Below, piece by piece: positions 46,223 to 55,995 of a DNA stretch of 64,000 nt. The notes under the pieces were generated by a model. That model was given only the letters and a program-made list of their open reading frames with translations. It had not been told where the DNA came from and did not search any database. How positions within the stretch are numbered: position 1 is the stretch's first letter; each line of letters starts with the position of its first letter. The position numbers and the translations under genes were made by a program. The stretch is from an uncultured Muribaculaceae bacterium (GTDB taxonomy: Bacteria > Bacteroidota > Bacteroidia > Bacteroidales > Muribaculaceae): the NCBI GenBank assembly GCA_910583675.1, contig CAJTYH010000003.1, positions 62,001 through 126,000 of the forward strand. The letters run 5' to 3'.

Positions 46223-49200
46223 TCAGTCTGTTTCGATTTCGGCTATTTCCTCATTTACATCCACGGTATCCTCATGCAGGTCGTCATATCTGGTAGCTCC
46301 GGTGAAGGCCTGGTTGCGCTTGAATTCGTAGCGCAAGTTGTAGGAGTCTATAATGTTCATGAGGTCGCGGTTAAGCGGGATGCTTACCCCGGCAACGAGT
46401 TTGACGGAGCGTCCGATCTGTGGATCATATATCTGTACGTTGAAGAATCCCTTCCCCGTGCCGGTGGATCCTTGATGTTCCTGTAGGACTTTTACCAGTG
46501 TAGGTGAGATCTCGGCCGGGTCAAGGAGCAGCGTCACTCCTTCGAGCAGCTGTCCTCGGGCTTCCTCAAGCAGCCGGATGCGTTCCACTTCAAAGGAGAT
46601 CTCACCATTGTAGCGTGTCTGGAAGCGTCCGTTGACCATTATGGGCGTACCCGGCTTGCCATATTTCTCGAAATCTACATATTTCTGGCCGAACAGGCGT
46701 ATTCGTGTGGTGCCTGTGTAGTCTTCCATATAAATGGATCCCCAATAACCGCCACGTTTTGCAGGGGCGGATTCGAATTTGGTGACCATTCCTCCGAAGC
46801 ATATCTCCGTTCCGTCGGCAGGAGTGGTGTCGTTGAACTGCTTGATGGTGCGCAATCCATGGTTCAGTTCCATGTAATACGGGTCAAGCGGATGGGCGGA
46901 CAGGTACATGCCAACCAGTTCGCGTTCCTTTTCAAGTTTTACGGCATCCACCCATGGAACGGCTGATTTGTATTGTGGACGGCCTGCGGTGCGCAGGTCG
47001 GTGTCGAAATCCCCGAAAAGCGAGGCGCTCTGTTCGCGTTCGGCATTCTGGAACTGCTGTCCGTAGCGCACAAGCTGTTCGGTGAAAGTCTCGTCTTTGT
47101 TGTTCTTTTCAAAATAATCCTCGCGTTTTATTTCGGGATACCAGTCGAAAGCTCCCGAAAGCACGAGATTGTCGAATGTCCGGCGGTTTATGATACCGGC
47201 GGGTACACGTTCCACGAAGTCGAACGGGCTTTCGAAACGTCCACCATCCTCACGTGCCTTGATGATGGCGGCCACCACATTGTCGCCTACACCTTTTATA
47301 GCCGCAAGCCCGAAACGTATGTCGCCTTGCTTGTTGACACCGAACTCACGGAACGATTCGTTGACATCTGGGCCTTTTACCGTTATGCGCATGGCCTTGC
47401 ATTCGTCCATGAACGTGGTGAGTTTGGTTATATCCGAGCGGTTGCGTGACAGCACAGCGGCCATGTATTCGGCTGGATAGTTTGCTTTGAGGTATGCGGT
47501 CTGGAAAGCCACCCATGAATAGCATGTGGCGTGGCTCTTGTTGAACGCGTAAGAGGCGAATTTCTCCCAGTCTGCCCAGATTTTTTCAAGCACTTCCGGA
47601 TCGTGTCCATTTGCTTGGCCCCCTTCAAGGAATTTACCCTTAAGATGATTCATCTTATCTATGAGCTTCTTGCCCATGGCCTTTCGGAGGGTGTCGCTCT
47701 CGCCGCGTGTGAAGTTGGCAAGCAGACGCGACAGGAGCATGACCTGTTCCTGATATACGGTGACACCGTAAGTATCCTTGAGATACTGCTCCATCACCGG
47801 TATATCGTATACGATCGGGGTTTTGCCATGCTTGCGGGATATGAACTCCGGGATGTAATCCATAGGTCCGGGGCGGTAAAGGGCATTCATGGCTATGAGA
47901 TCCTCGAAGGTGGATGGCTGAAGCTCACGCAGGTATTTTTGCATGCCTGCCGACTCGAACTGGAATGTGCCGATGGTGCGCCCCTCGCAATACAGCTTGT
48001 ATGTGGCCGGGTCGTCGATCGGGATCTTTTCCATGTCCACGTCTATGCCGTGTGTGAGCTTTATGTTCTTTACGGCATCCATTATGATCGAGAGCGTTTT
48101 CAACCCGAGGAAGTCCATCTTTATTAGGCCGGTCTCCTCTATGACGCGCCCCTCGTACTGTGTGACGAGCAGTTTACCTTCAAGCTTGTCCACGGCGGTG
48201 CTCACAGGCACCCAGTCTGAGATCTTGTCGCGGCAGATGATTACTCCGCATGCATGCACTCCGGTGCCGCGCACGTTGCCCTCGAGTTTTTCCGCGTATT
48301 TGAGTGTTTCCCTTACCAGCGGATTCGGACTGTTAAGCTCCGTCTTGAAATCGTTAAGGAGGTTGAAGCAGTTGGTAAGGTTCATTTTAGCCTCCTTGCC
48401 ATTGACTTCGGGCATATGCCTCGGCAACAGTTTCACGATGCGATCGCTTTCCGGGATCGGAAGCCCTTCCACGCGTGCCACGTCCTTTAATGCCATTTTT
48501 GTGGCCATGGTGCCGTATGTGATGATATGGGCGACGTTTTCAGCCCCGTATTTTTCTGTCACGTATTGCAGCACACGGGCGCGTCCGTCATCGTCGAAGT
48601 CCACATCTATATCGGGGAGTGAGATACGGTCCGGGTTGAGGAAACGTTCGAAAAGCAGGTCGTATTTGATGGGGTCTATCTGTGTTATGCCCAAACAGTA
48701 TGCCACGCAGGATCCTGCAGCAGAACCACGTCCGGGCCCTACGCTCACTCCGAGGCGTTCACGCGATACGTTGATGAAATCCTGCACGATAAGGAAGTAT
48801 CCCGGGAACCCCATCGTCTTCATTATGTGAAGCTCAAACTTGACGCGTTCCTTGATCTCGTCTGACAGCGGGGAGCCATACCGGCGTTCCGCCCCCTCAT
48901 AGGCGAGTTTGGCAAGGTAGTCGGCCTCGAACTTTATGCGGTAGAGTTTGTCGTAGCCTCCGAGTTTCTTGATCTTTTTCTCGGCTTCCTCTTGTGACAG
49001 TACCACATTGCCGTTCTCGTCGCGGGTGAATTCGTCAAAAAGCTCCTGCTCCGTGATTCGCGAGCGGTATTCCTCCTCCGTGCCGAACTCCTCGGGTATG
49101 GCATAGAAAGGCATGATGGGGGCGTGGTCTATGTCGTAGAACTCAACCTTGTCGGCAATCTCTATGGTATTGGCAAGCGCTTCCGGAAGGTCCGAAAACA

Positions 49201-50101
49201 CCTGCGACATTTCCTCGGTGGTTTTCAGCCATTCCTGCTTGCTGTATAGCATGCGGTTTTCATCGGAGATCTTCTTTCCTGTGGAAAGGCATATCAGACG
49301 CTCATGTGCTTCGGCATCATCCTCGTTGACGAAGTGTGAGTCGTTGGTGCATATTATCTTTATGTCGAATTTTTCCGCCATGCGCAGCAGTTCGGCATTG
49401 ACCTTCTGCTGTAGCGGGTAGGTCTCGTGATTGGCACGTGGCACGGTGGCTTTGTGTCGCTGCAGTTCAAGGTAGTAATCTTCGCCGAAGGTGTCTTTCC
49501 ACCATTTAACGCGCTTTTCGGCCTCTTCTATCTGATCCTGTAGTATGAGGCGGGGGATTTCGCCTCCCAGGCATGCAGAGCAGACGATCAGTCCTTCCTT
49601 GTGTGCTTCTATGTCGGCCTTGTCCGTACGTGGGTGAGAATAGAACCCCTCTGTCCAGGCTCTTGACACGATTTTTACAAGGTTGTGGTATCCTTTTTCG
49701 TTTTTTGCCAGCAGTATCAGATGGCGCCCGGTGTCATGCTTGTCGGTATGTATGTCAAGCGTCTCGTTAGCCACATAGACTTCGCATCCGAGGATCGGCT
49801 TGAAGATCTTTTCCCTCAATTTTTCTGCCTCGGCATTTTTTTCTGCCGCAAGAGTGGTGTCTCCCGCAGTCTCTGCTTCCTTCGCAGCTTTCTCGGCATC
49901 CTTTATTGCTCCTTTCGTCTTGGAATTCTTTTTTGCCACGTAGTTGTAAAACTCCTTGATGGCAAACATGTTGCCGTGGTCTGTGATGGCGAGCGCCGGC
50001 ATGCCGTCGGCCATGGCCTTGTCAACCAATGCCTGTACGGATGCCTGCCCGTCAAGGATGGAGTATTGGGTGTGTACGTGGAGATGAACGAATTTGCTCA
50101 T
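46223..50101 (-). CDS. dnaE: DNA polymerase III alpha subunit
   Basis: The 1292-residue replicative polymerase begins at MSKFVHLHVHTQYSILDG, the usual start of the PHP domain. An in-frame ATG at 50275 adds 58 residues unlike the family and is rejected. The PHP histidines are present (HVHTQYS). Catalytic aspartates lie in LPDIDVDFDDDGR (about residue 495-507), with GPGRGSAAGSCVAYCLGIT ahead of them, and the finger region follows (YQEQVM, RGESDTLRKAMGKK). A C-terminal OB fold (GSIYMEDYTGTTRIRLFG) precedes the tail. The N-terminal region has a charged K/E/A-rich insertion near residues 50-85. trxA follows 62 bases downstream. Confidence 0.98.
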   Translation of the reverse strand: MSKFVHLHVHTQYSILDGQASVQALVDKAMADGMPALAITDHGNMFAIKEFYNYVAKKNSKTKGAIKDAEKAAKEAETAGDTTLAAEKNAEAEKLREKIFKPILGCEVYVANETLDIHTDKHDTGRHLILLAKNEKGYHNLVKIVSRAWTEGFYSHPRTDKADIEAHKEGLIVCSACLGGEIPRLILQDQIEEAEKRVKWWKDTFGEDYYLELQRHKATVPRANHETYPLQQKVNAELLRMAEKFDIKIICTNDSHFVNEDDAEAHERLICLSTGKKISDENRMLYSKQEWLKTTEEMSQVFSDLPEALANTIEIADKVEFYDIDHAPIMPFYAIPEEFGTEEEYRSRITEQELFDEFTRDENGNVVLSQEEAEKKIKKLGGYDKLYRIKFEADYLAKLAYEGAERRYGSPLSDEIKERVKFELHIMKTMGFPGYFLIVQDFINVSRERLGVSVGPGRGSAAGSCVAYCLGITQIDPIKYDLLFERFLNPDRISLPDIDVDFDDDGRARVLQYVTEKYGAENVAHIITYGTMATKMALKDVARVEGLPIPESDRIVKLLPRHMPEVNGKEAKMNLTNCFNLLNDFKTELNSPNPLVRETLKYAEKLEGNVRGTGVHACGVIICRDKISDWVPVSTAVDKLEGKLLVTQYEGRVIEETGLIKMDFLGLKTLSIIMDAVKNIKLTHGIDVDMEKIPIDDPATYKLYCEGRTIGTFQFESAGMQKYLRELQPSTFEDLIAMNALYRPGPMDYIPEFISRKHGKTPIVYDIPVMEQYLKDTYGVTVYQEQVMLLSRLLANFTRGESDTLRKAMGKKLIDKMNHLKGKFLEGGQANGHDPEVLEKIWADWEKFASYAFNKSHATCYSWVAFQTAYLKANYPAEYMAAVLSRNRSDITKLTTFMDECKAMRITVKGPDVNESFREFGVNKQGDIRFGLAAIKGVGDNVVAAIIKAREDGGRFESPFDFVERVPAGIINRRTFDNLVLSGAFDWYPEIKREDYFEKNNKDETFTEQLVRYGQQFQNAEREQSASLFGDFDTDLRTAGRPQYKSAVPWVDAVKLEKERELVGMYLSAHPLDPYYMELNHGLRTIKQFNDTTPADGTEICFGGMVTKFESAPAKRGGYWGSIYMEDYTGTTRIRLFGQKYVDFEKYGKPGTPIMVNGRFQTRYNGEISFEVERIRLLEEARGQLLEGVTLLLDPAEISPTLVKVLQEHQGSTGTGKGFFNVQIYDPQIGRSVKLVAGVSIPLNRDLMNIIDSYNLRYEFKRNQAFTGATRYDDLHEDTVDVNEEIAEIETD

Positions 50102-50410
50102 TTGTGGATGCGGGTTATGGATGAAATGCCTTATCCCGGTGTGGGACGAAGCATTGTCAAAGGTAGTTATTTTTTTTGTGATATGCCATACTGTAATTAT
50201 GTGGATGGCGTTAAAGGGGTCAGTCTCACATTCTTGAAGAAGTGTTAAATTAAAGTTGTGTGAAAATTGGCTCAACCCCTTGGCGGCGATGTTTGTCCAA
50301 ACGAAAATAAATGGCTAACTTTGCAGTCATAAGCGGGAATACGCAGGTTATTCGTCCGGAATAATGCGCAAAGACCCGTTTGAACAAGCCAGTATTCCAT
50401 CAAAGTTCCT
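50102..50410. promoter_or_regulatory. dnaE-carA divergent control region (309 bp)
   Basis: No gene is seen here. A minus-strand -7 box CAAAGGTA (50158-50165) lies 57 bases before dnaE. A complete plus-strand promoter for carA lies at 50292-50323. No attenuator or riboswitch fold is obvious in the roughly 80-base carA leader. Confidence 0.6.
50292..50323 (+). promoter_or_regulatory. Complete promoter of carA
   Basis: TTTG (50292-50295), a 20-base spacer and TAACTTTG (50316-50323) fit the Bacteroidales consensus. The leader to carA would be about 80 bases. Confidence 0.75.
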
Positions 50411-51481
50411 ATGCGACAGACACGTCAAGCCGTCCTGATGCTTGAAGACGGCACTTGCTTCACAGGGAAATCGTTCGGCTACGAAGCTCCCACTGCCGGG
50501 GAGGTGGTTTTCAATACCGCCATGACCGGATATCCAGAAAGCCTTACCGACCCTTCTTACGAAGGTCAGATCCTCGTCACCACATATCCTATTCTTGGGA
50601 ACTACGGTGTTCCCCCGGAAACAGTAAAGGATGATGTAAGCGAATACCTTGAAAGTTCACGCATACATTGCCGTGCGATCATCGCGCAGGATTATTCCTG
50701 GGAGCCGAGCCATTGGCTCGCCAGCCGCTCCCTGCATCAGTGGCTTCAGGATGAGAAGATTCCCGGTCTATATGGCATAGACACTCGTGCTCTCACAAAG
50801 CATCTTCGCGAAAAAGGATCGATGCTCGGCAAGATATATTTCACATCTCCCGAAGAAGTGGAATTCAGCGATCCCAACACCGAGAACCTAATCGCAAAGG
50901 TAAGCTGCCCCGCCCCTGAAACTCACGGGGAAGGTGAAAAAACCGTGGTGTTGGTTGACTGCGGGACTAAGTTCAACATCATACGTTGTCTTACACGCCG
51001 TGGAGTGAAGGTGATACGTGTCCCCTGGGACTATGATTTCAATGGTCTTGAATTTGACGGCCTGTTTATTTCCAATGGCCCCGGAAATCCTGATTTCGCC
51101 GAGGAGACAGTAGGAAATATCCGTAAGTTCATGGACACTGGCAAGCCGATCTGTGGCATTTGCATGGGTAACCAGCTTCTTGCAAAGGCTGCCGGGGCAT
51201 GCACCTACAAGCTCAAGTACGGGCATCGCAGCCATAATCAGCCGGTGCGCATGACCGGTACGGAAACATGCTATATCACCTCGCAAAACCATGGGTTTGC
51301 AGTGGACGATTCGAAACTTCCACCCGAGTGGGAGCCGCTGTTCGTAAACATGAACGACGGAACCAACGAGGGTATCCACCACAAGGAGAAACCCTGGTTC
51401 TCGGCACAGTTCCACCCGGAGGCATCATCAGGCCCGCGTGACACGGAGTTTATTTTTGACAAGTTCATAAGTATGCTTTGA
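50411..51481 (+). CDS. carA: Carbamoyl-phosphate synthase small (glutaminase) chain
   Basis: The 356-residue chain hydrolyses glutamine and passes ammonia to CarB for arginine and pyrimidine synthesis. The N-terminal domain begins AVLMLEDGTCFTGKSFGYE with the GEVVFNTAMTGYPE block. The class I glutaminase domain has the nucleophile in PICGICMGNQLLAKAAG (Cys about 249; Asn replaces the His of the common GHQ wording) and the His-Glu pair in AQFHPEAS. carB follows after 86 bases on the same strand. Confidence 0.97.
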   Translation: MRQTRQAVLMLEDGTCFTGKSFGYEAPTAGEVVFNTAMTGYPESLTDPSYEGQILVTTYPILGNYGVPPETVKDDVSEYLESSRIHCRAIIAQDYSWEPSHWLASRSLHQWLQDEKIPGLYGIDTRALTKHLREKGSMLGKIYFTSPEEVEFSDPNTENLIAKVSCPAPETHGEGEKTVVLVDCGTKFNIIRCLTRRGVKVIRVPWDYDFNGLEFDGLFISNGPGNPDFAEETVGNIRKFMDTGKPICGICMGNQLLAKAAGACTYKLKYGHRSHNQPVRMTGTETCYITSQNHGFAVDDSKLPPEWEPLFVNMNDGTNEGIHHKEKPWFSAQFHPEASSGPRDTEFIFDKFISML

Positions 51482-51567
51482 TTTGAATTGCGGGCATTCC
51501 CTTATCCAGGCAATAAGCTAAAGATACTATCAATCCATCACATCATATCGTCCATTTTTCATCAGGC

Positions 51568-54500
51568 ATGGAAAAGATTAAAAAAGTTCTTCTTCTTGGT
51601 AGCGGCGCACTGAAAATAGGTGAGGCCGGCGAATTTGACTACTCCGGCTCACAGGCTCTAAAGGCCATGAAAGAGGAGGGCATCGAGACCGTGCTCATCA
51701 ACCCCAACATAGCCACCGTGCAGACTTCCGACGGTTTCGCGGATAAGATATATTTCCTGCCTGTCACTCCCTATTTCGTGGAGCGTGTGATAGAGAAGGA
51801 GCGTCCTGACGGCATATTGCTTTCGTTTGGCGGCCAGACTGCATTGAACTGCGGGGTAGAGCTTTGCGAAAGCGGAGTCCTTGACAAGTACGACGTTAAA
51901 GTACTCGGCACTCCTGTGCAGGCCATCAAGGATACCGAAGACCGTGAGCTGTTCGTCAGGAAACTTGATGAGATAGATGTAAAGACCATCAAGAGCGAGG
52001 CTGTAGAGAGCATAGATGAGGCTCTTTTGGCTGCCGACAGGCTCGGTTATCCCGTGATCGTGCGTGCGGCATATGCCCTGGGCGGACTCGGGAGCGGTTT
52101 CTGTGACAATGCGGAGGAGCTGAAGGCTTTGACTGAAAAAGCGTTCTCGTTTTCTCCTCAGGTGCTTGTGGAAAAATCGCTCAAAGGTTGGAAAGAGGTT
52201 GAATACGAGGTGGTGCGCGACCGCTATGACAACTGCATCACCGTCTGCAACATGGAGAACTTCGATCCTCTCGGCATCCATACCGGGGAGAGCATCGTTG
52301 TAGCTCCTTCGCAGACACTTTCAAATGACGATTATCATTATCTGCGTGAACTGGCCATAAAGATAATCAGGCATATCGGTATCGTGGGCGAGTGCAATGT
52401 GCAATATGCATACGATCCAGATTCCATGGACTACCGTGTGATCGAGGTCAATGCCCGCCTGAGCCGTTCTTCTGCTCTCGCATCCAAGGCCACGGGCTAT
52501 CCCCTCGCTTTCGTAGCGGCCAAGCTCGGTCTCGGATACGGACTTTTCGAGCTTAAAAATTCCGTTACGAAGGATACCTCTGCTTTCTTTGAGCCGGCGT
52601 TGGACTATATCGTATGCAAGATCCCGAGGTGGGATCTTGGTAAATTCCATGGCGTGCGCAGGGAGATAGGTTCCTCCATGAAGTCCGTCGGTGAGGTTAT
52701 GGCTATCGGCCGTACATTCGAGGAGGTGATACAGAAAGGCCTCCGTATGATTGGACAAGGCATGCATGGTTTCGTGGGAAACCGCGAAATCAAGATAGAT
52801 GATATGGATCATGCGTTGAAGGAACCTACCGACAAACGCATATTCGTCATCTCCAAGGCTCTTCAGGAGGGCTATACCGTGGAACGCATCCACGAGTTGA
52901 CCAAGATTGACCGTTGGTTCCTTCAGAAACTCAAGCATATCATAGATACCGAGGCCGAGTTGAAGCGGATAAGCGAGATAGAGGCCATCCCGGAAGATCT
53001 CCTTCGCACTGCCAAGCAGCAGGGTTTCAGCGATTTCCAGATCGCCCGTGCCATAAAGGGGGAGAAACTTGACGTGACCGGAGCAGACAATGCCACAGTA
53101 AGGGCATATCGCAAGAAGCTGGGGATCGTGCCGGTTGTGAAGCAGATCGATACGCTTGCTGCCGAATATCCCGCTATGACTAACTATCTGTACCTGACTT
53201 ACAACGGCAGCTTCAATGACGTGAAGTATCTCCATGACCATAAGTCGGTGGTGGTGCTCGGTTCTGGAGCCTATCGCATCGGCAGCTCCGTGGAATTTGA
53301 CTGGTGTTCGGTCAATGCGTTGCTTACGGTAAAGGAGCAGGGGTGGCGTTCGGTAATGATAAACTACAATCCGGAGACAGTGTCCACCGACTACGACATG
53401 TGTGATCGTCTTTACTTTGACGAGCTTACTTTCGAGCGTGTGATGGACATCCTGGAGCTTGAATCCCCCCATGGCGTCATATTGTCAGTGGGTGGCCAGA
53501 TTCCTAACAATCTGGCGACACGGCTTGACGATGCGGGCGTAAACATCCTCGGCACTTCGGCCACTTCAATTGACAATGCGGAGGATCGTCATAAGTTCTC
53601 TGCGATGCTTGACCGTCTGGGCATAGATCAGCCCCGTTGGCGTGAGCTAACGAGCTTTGCGGATATAGACGACTTCATACGTGAGGTCGGGTATCCGGTG
53701 CTTGTGCGACCCAGCTACGTGCTCTCCGGTGCTGCCATGAACGTGTGCAGCAACGAGGAGGAACTTCACCGTTTCCTGATGCTTGCTGCAAATGTCTCCA
53801 AACAGCATCCTGTCGTGGTTACTGAGTTTATTCAGAATGCCAAGGAGATAGAGATGGATGCCGTGGCGCAGGAGGGTGAGATAAAGCTTTACGCCATATC
53901 GGAGCATATAGAATTTGCCGGTGTGCACTCCGGAGACGCGACCATCCAGTTCCCGCCGCAGAAGCTGTATGTGGAGACGATGCGTCGCATAAAGAAAGTT
54001 TCGGCTCAGATTGCCAAGGCATTGAAGATCTCGGGGCCTTTCAACATACAGTTCCTTGCCAAGAACAATGATATAAAGGTCATTGAGTGCAACCTTCGCG
54101 CGTCGCGCAGTTTCCCGTTTGTCAGCAAGGTGCTTAAGATGAACTTCATTGATGCGGCCACCCGCGTAATGCTTGGGCTGAAGGTAGATAAGCCTTCAAA
54201 GACGCTGTTCGACTTGGACTACGTGGGTATAAAGGCTTCCCAGTTCAGTTTCTCGCGTCTGCAGGGCGCAGATCCTGTGTTGGGTGTGGATATGTCCTCC
54301 ACAGGCGAGGTGGGTTGCATAGGCGACGATACTAACGAAGCTGTGCTCAAGTCCATGCTTTCGGTCGGTCACCGCGTGCCGAAGCGCTCGGTGCTCCTGA
54401 GCACTGGTACTCCGCGTCAGAAAGCCGACATGCTTGAGGCCGCGCAGTTGCTTGATAAGGCAGGATTGAAGATATATGCCACGGAAGGCACGTATAAATA

Positions 54501-54786
54501 TCTGACTGAAAACGGTATCCCTGCTGTCAGGGCATATTGGCCGACCGATGGCGATGCTCATCCTCAGGCATTGGATCTGCTTCATCACAAACTGGTGGAT
54601 ATGGTCGTCAACCTGCCCAAGAACCTTTCGAGTGCCGAGCTGTCCAATGGATACAAGGTGCGTCGTGCGGCTATTGACCTAAATATACCGTTGCTCACCA
54701 ATGCGCGGCTTGCTTCAGCTTTCATCAAGGCATTCACTTCCATGAGCCTTGACGACATAGAGATCAAAGCATGGGATGAATATTAA
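51568..54786 (+). CDS. carB: Carbamoyl-phosphate synthase large chain
   Basis: The 1072-residue chain carries two homologous ATP-grasp halves that phosphorylate bicarbonate and carbamate. The first half opens KVLLLGSGALKIGEAGEFDYSG and the second VVVLGSGAYRIGSSVEFDW. ATP-grasp elements EVNARLSRSSALASKATGY and ECNLRASRSFPFVSKV are in place. The C-terminal MGS-like allosteric domain starts near residue 940 (VLLSTGTPRQKADMLEAAQLL). A strong terminator 15 bases after the stop ends the carAB unit. Confidence 0.98.
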   Translation: MEKIKKVLLLGSGALKIGEAGEFDYSGSQALKAMKEEGIETVLINPNIATVQTSDGFADKIYFLPVTPYFVERVIEKERPDGILLSFGGQTALNCGVELCESGVLDKYDVKVLGTPVQAIKDTEDRELFVRKLDEIDVKTIKSEAVESIDEALLAADRLGYPVIVRAAYALGGLGSGFCDNAEELKALTEKAFSFSPQVLVEKSLKGWKEVEYEVVRDRYDNCITVCNMENFDPLGIHTGESIVVAPSQTLSNDDYHYLRELAIKIIRHIGIVGECNVQYAYDPDSMDYRVIEVNARLSRSSALASKATGYPLAFVAAKLGLGYGLFELKNSVTKDTSAFFEPALDYIVCKIPRWDLGKFHGVRREIGSSMKSVGEVMAIGRTFEEVIQKGLRMIGQGMHGFVGNREIKIDDMDHALKEPTDKRIFVISKALQEGYTVERIHELTKIDRWFLQKLKHIIDTEAELKRISEIEAIPEDLLRTAKQQGFSDFQIARAIKGEKLDVTGADNATVRAYRKKLGIVPVVKQIDTLAAEYPAMTNYLYLTYNGSFNDVKYLHDHKSVVVLGSGAYRIGSSVEFDWCSVNALLTVKEQGWRSVMINYNPETVSTDYDMCDRLYFDELTFERVMDILELESPHGVILSVGGQIPNNLATRLDDAGVNILGTSATSIDNAEDRHKFSAMLDRLGIDQPRWRELTSFADIDDFIREVGYPVLVRPSYVLSGAAMNVCSNEEELHRFLMLAANVSKQHPVVVTEFIQNAKEIEMDAVAQEGEIKLYAISEHIEFAGVHSGDATIQFPPQKLYVETMRRIKKVSAQIAKALKISGPFNIQFLAKNNDIKVIECNLRASRSFPFVSKVLKMNFIDAATRVMLGLKVDKPSKTLFDLDYVGIKASQFSFSRLQGADPVLGVDMSSTGEVGCIGDDTNEAVLKSMLSVGHRVPKRSVLLSTGTPRQKADMLEAAQLLDKAGLKIYATEGTYKYLTENGIPAVRAYWPTDGDAHPQALDLLHHKLVDMVVNLPKNLSSAELSNGYKVRRAAIDLNIPLLTNARLASAFIKAFTSMSLDDIEIKAWDEY

Positions 54787-54801
54787 TTAAACGTATATTG
54801 A

Positions 54802-54860
54802 AATCCATCCGGAAATCGCACATGCCGAAGGCTTGCAATTCCCGGATGGATTCTTTTTTT
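54802..54860 (+). terminator. Rho-independent terminator of carAB
   Basis: An 11-bp perfect stem (54802-54812 with 54842-54852) is followed by C and seven T residues. It overlaps the two possible upstream starts of yraN and so argues for the yraN start at 54867. Confidence 0.9.
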
Positions 54861-54866
54861 GAAGCC

Positions 54867-55238
54867 ATGGCAGAACACAACAGGCTTGGTGAATGGGGAG
54901 AAGAACTCGTATGTCAGCATTTGATTAAGGAGGGGCATGCCATTGTCGAACGCAATTGGCGTATGGATCATCTTGAACTTGACATAGTTGCGGAGAAGGA
55001 TGAGTGGATAGCCTTCGTGGAGGTAAAGACACGCCGCGTGGAGGGTGAGAGATTGTCGGATGTGATTACGCCTCGCAAGATAAGTCGCATAGTCCGTGCC
55101 GCCAACGGCTACCTCACGTCGCATAGGATTGAGCTGAAACCTCGCTTCGATGTCGCCTTTATTTTCGGCACTCCCTCGTCATACAAACTCGAATACATCC
55201 CGGATGCCTTCCTCCCCAAGCTCCGCACTTACCGCTGA
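54867..55238 (+). CDS. yraN: YraN/UPF0102 family nuclease-fold protein
   Basis: From MAEHNRLGEWGEELV the protein has 123 residues, the normal length of UPF0102. The family core is present: GEWGEELVCQHLIKEGHAIVERNWR, then LELDIVAEKDEWIAFVEVKTRR, a D-ExK pattern of the endonuclease-like (PD-D/ExK) fold. The Gly of the usual GEID is Leu here (HLELDIV). The biochemical role of the family is not firmly known. In-frame ATGs at 54798 and 54846 lie in or before the carB terminator and are rejected. The gene must be read either by terminator read-through or from a promoter not seen. Confidence 0.9.
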   Translation: MAEHNRLGEWGEELVCQHLIKEGHAIVERNWRMDHLELDIVAEKDEWIAFVEVKTRRVEGERLSDVITPRKISRIVRAANGYLTSHRIELKPRFDVAFIFGTPSSYKLEYIPDAFLPKLRTYR

Positions 55239-55286
55239 AATCATGCGATATTATAAGGGCCGCTTTTATGGATTGTTGAATAAAAA

Positions 55287-55320
55287 GACGGCGTCGAGGG
55301 CAGTGATCCGCGACGCCGTC
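55287..55320. terminator. Bidirectional terminator between yraN and the Spy-like gene
   Basis: GACGGCGTCG pairs perfectly with CGACGCCGTC around a 14-base loop. On the minus strand the stem is followed by TTTTTA, fitting the sigma/anti-sigma/Spy operon, and on the plus strand by ATGTTTTA. Confidence 0.75.
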
Positions 55321-55466
55321 ATGTTTTACAACCTAACTTAACACACTAAAAATCCTTAAATACCTACTTTATTGTCGGTAGATGTGCAAATTTTGGATTG
55401 GTATGATTGTGTAGAACAGATTGGATAATTCTCTTCTTGATTATGTCATTGGATTGAATAGACCGA

Positions 55467-55973
55467 TCATCTTTGCCCACGGTTCTTTCTTTCTGGACGA
55501 GAGCCACGATCCATATTCTGTCTCATGTTGTCTCCCTGACGCTTGTCATGTTTCTGCATCATGCGGTCGAACATTTTCTTTTCTATGTCGTTGACACGCA
55601 TGATCTGCTTTTGTGTAAGGAACTTGCTGTATTCGCCGTAGTATTTGTCGCGTATGTCAAGTACCTTGCGTTGGTGCTCCAGACGCGCTTTGTTCATTTC
55701 CTTGGCTTGTTCCTCGGTCATTTCAGAGGATTTGGTGCGATTGAAGCCCGGCCGTCCTAAAGCCCACATGTCTTTCTGGCAATCAAGGTATGTCTCGGTG
55801 AATTTCTTTGTGAGATCCTCGTTAAGCTCAAGTTTTTTTGCAATTTCAGTGGCCTGTGCTTTGGCGAAAGCCTCGCGTTTTGCAGGATCAGGACGCTTGT
55901 TTTGTTGAGCGAAAGTTGTTGCCGGTACGATAGCGAGCATGGCTATCACAAGCATTTTTACTAATGTTTTCAT
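55467..55973 (-). CDS. Spy/CpxP-like periplasmic protein
   Basis: The 168-residue protein has a signal peptide ending at TTFAQQ (about residue 22) and a highly charged helical body rich in K, E, R, Q and M. Phrases such as LELNEDLTKKFTETYLDCQKDM and FLTQKQIMRVNDIEKKMFDRMMQKH resemble the LTxxQ repeats of Spy/CpxP chaperones. The C-terminus is basic and Gly/Arg-rich (GSRPERKNRGQR). It is the last gene of a unit with an ECF sigma factor and a probable anti-sigma factor, so a role in envelope stress or metal sensing is inferred. Confidence 0.75.
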   Translation of the reverse strand: MKTLVKMLVIAMLAIVPATTFAQQNKRPDPAKREAFAKAQATEIAKKLELNEDLTKKFTETYLDCQKDMWALGRPGFNRTKSSEMTEEQAKEMNKARLEHQRKVLDIRDKYYGEYSKFLTQKQIMRVNDIEKKMFDRMMQKHDKRQGDNMRQNMDRGSRPERKNRGQR

Positions 55974-55995
55974 GCTGATAATATGTTTATGAAAT

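Noticed and set aside
50102..50275. N-terminal extension of DnaE
   Set aside because: The 58 extra residues do not resemble DnaE, and a -7 promoter box lies within them; the family begins at MSKFVHLHVHT.
50324..50410. Pyrimidine attenuator or PyrR site before carA
   Set aside because: No terminator/antiterminator pair or PyrR-like binding loop could be recognised in the 87-base leader.
52321..53472. 383-codon open frame opposite carB
   Set aside because: It is antisense to a highly conserved gene and shows no domain, signal or promoter of its own.
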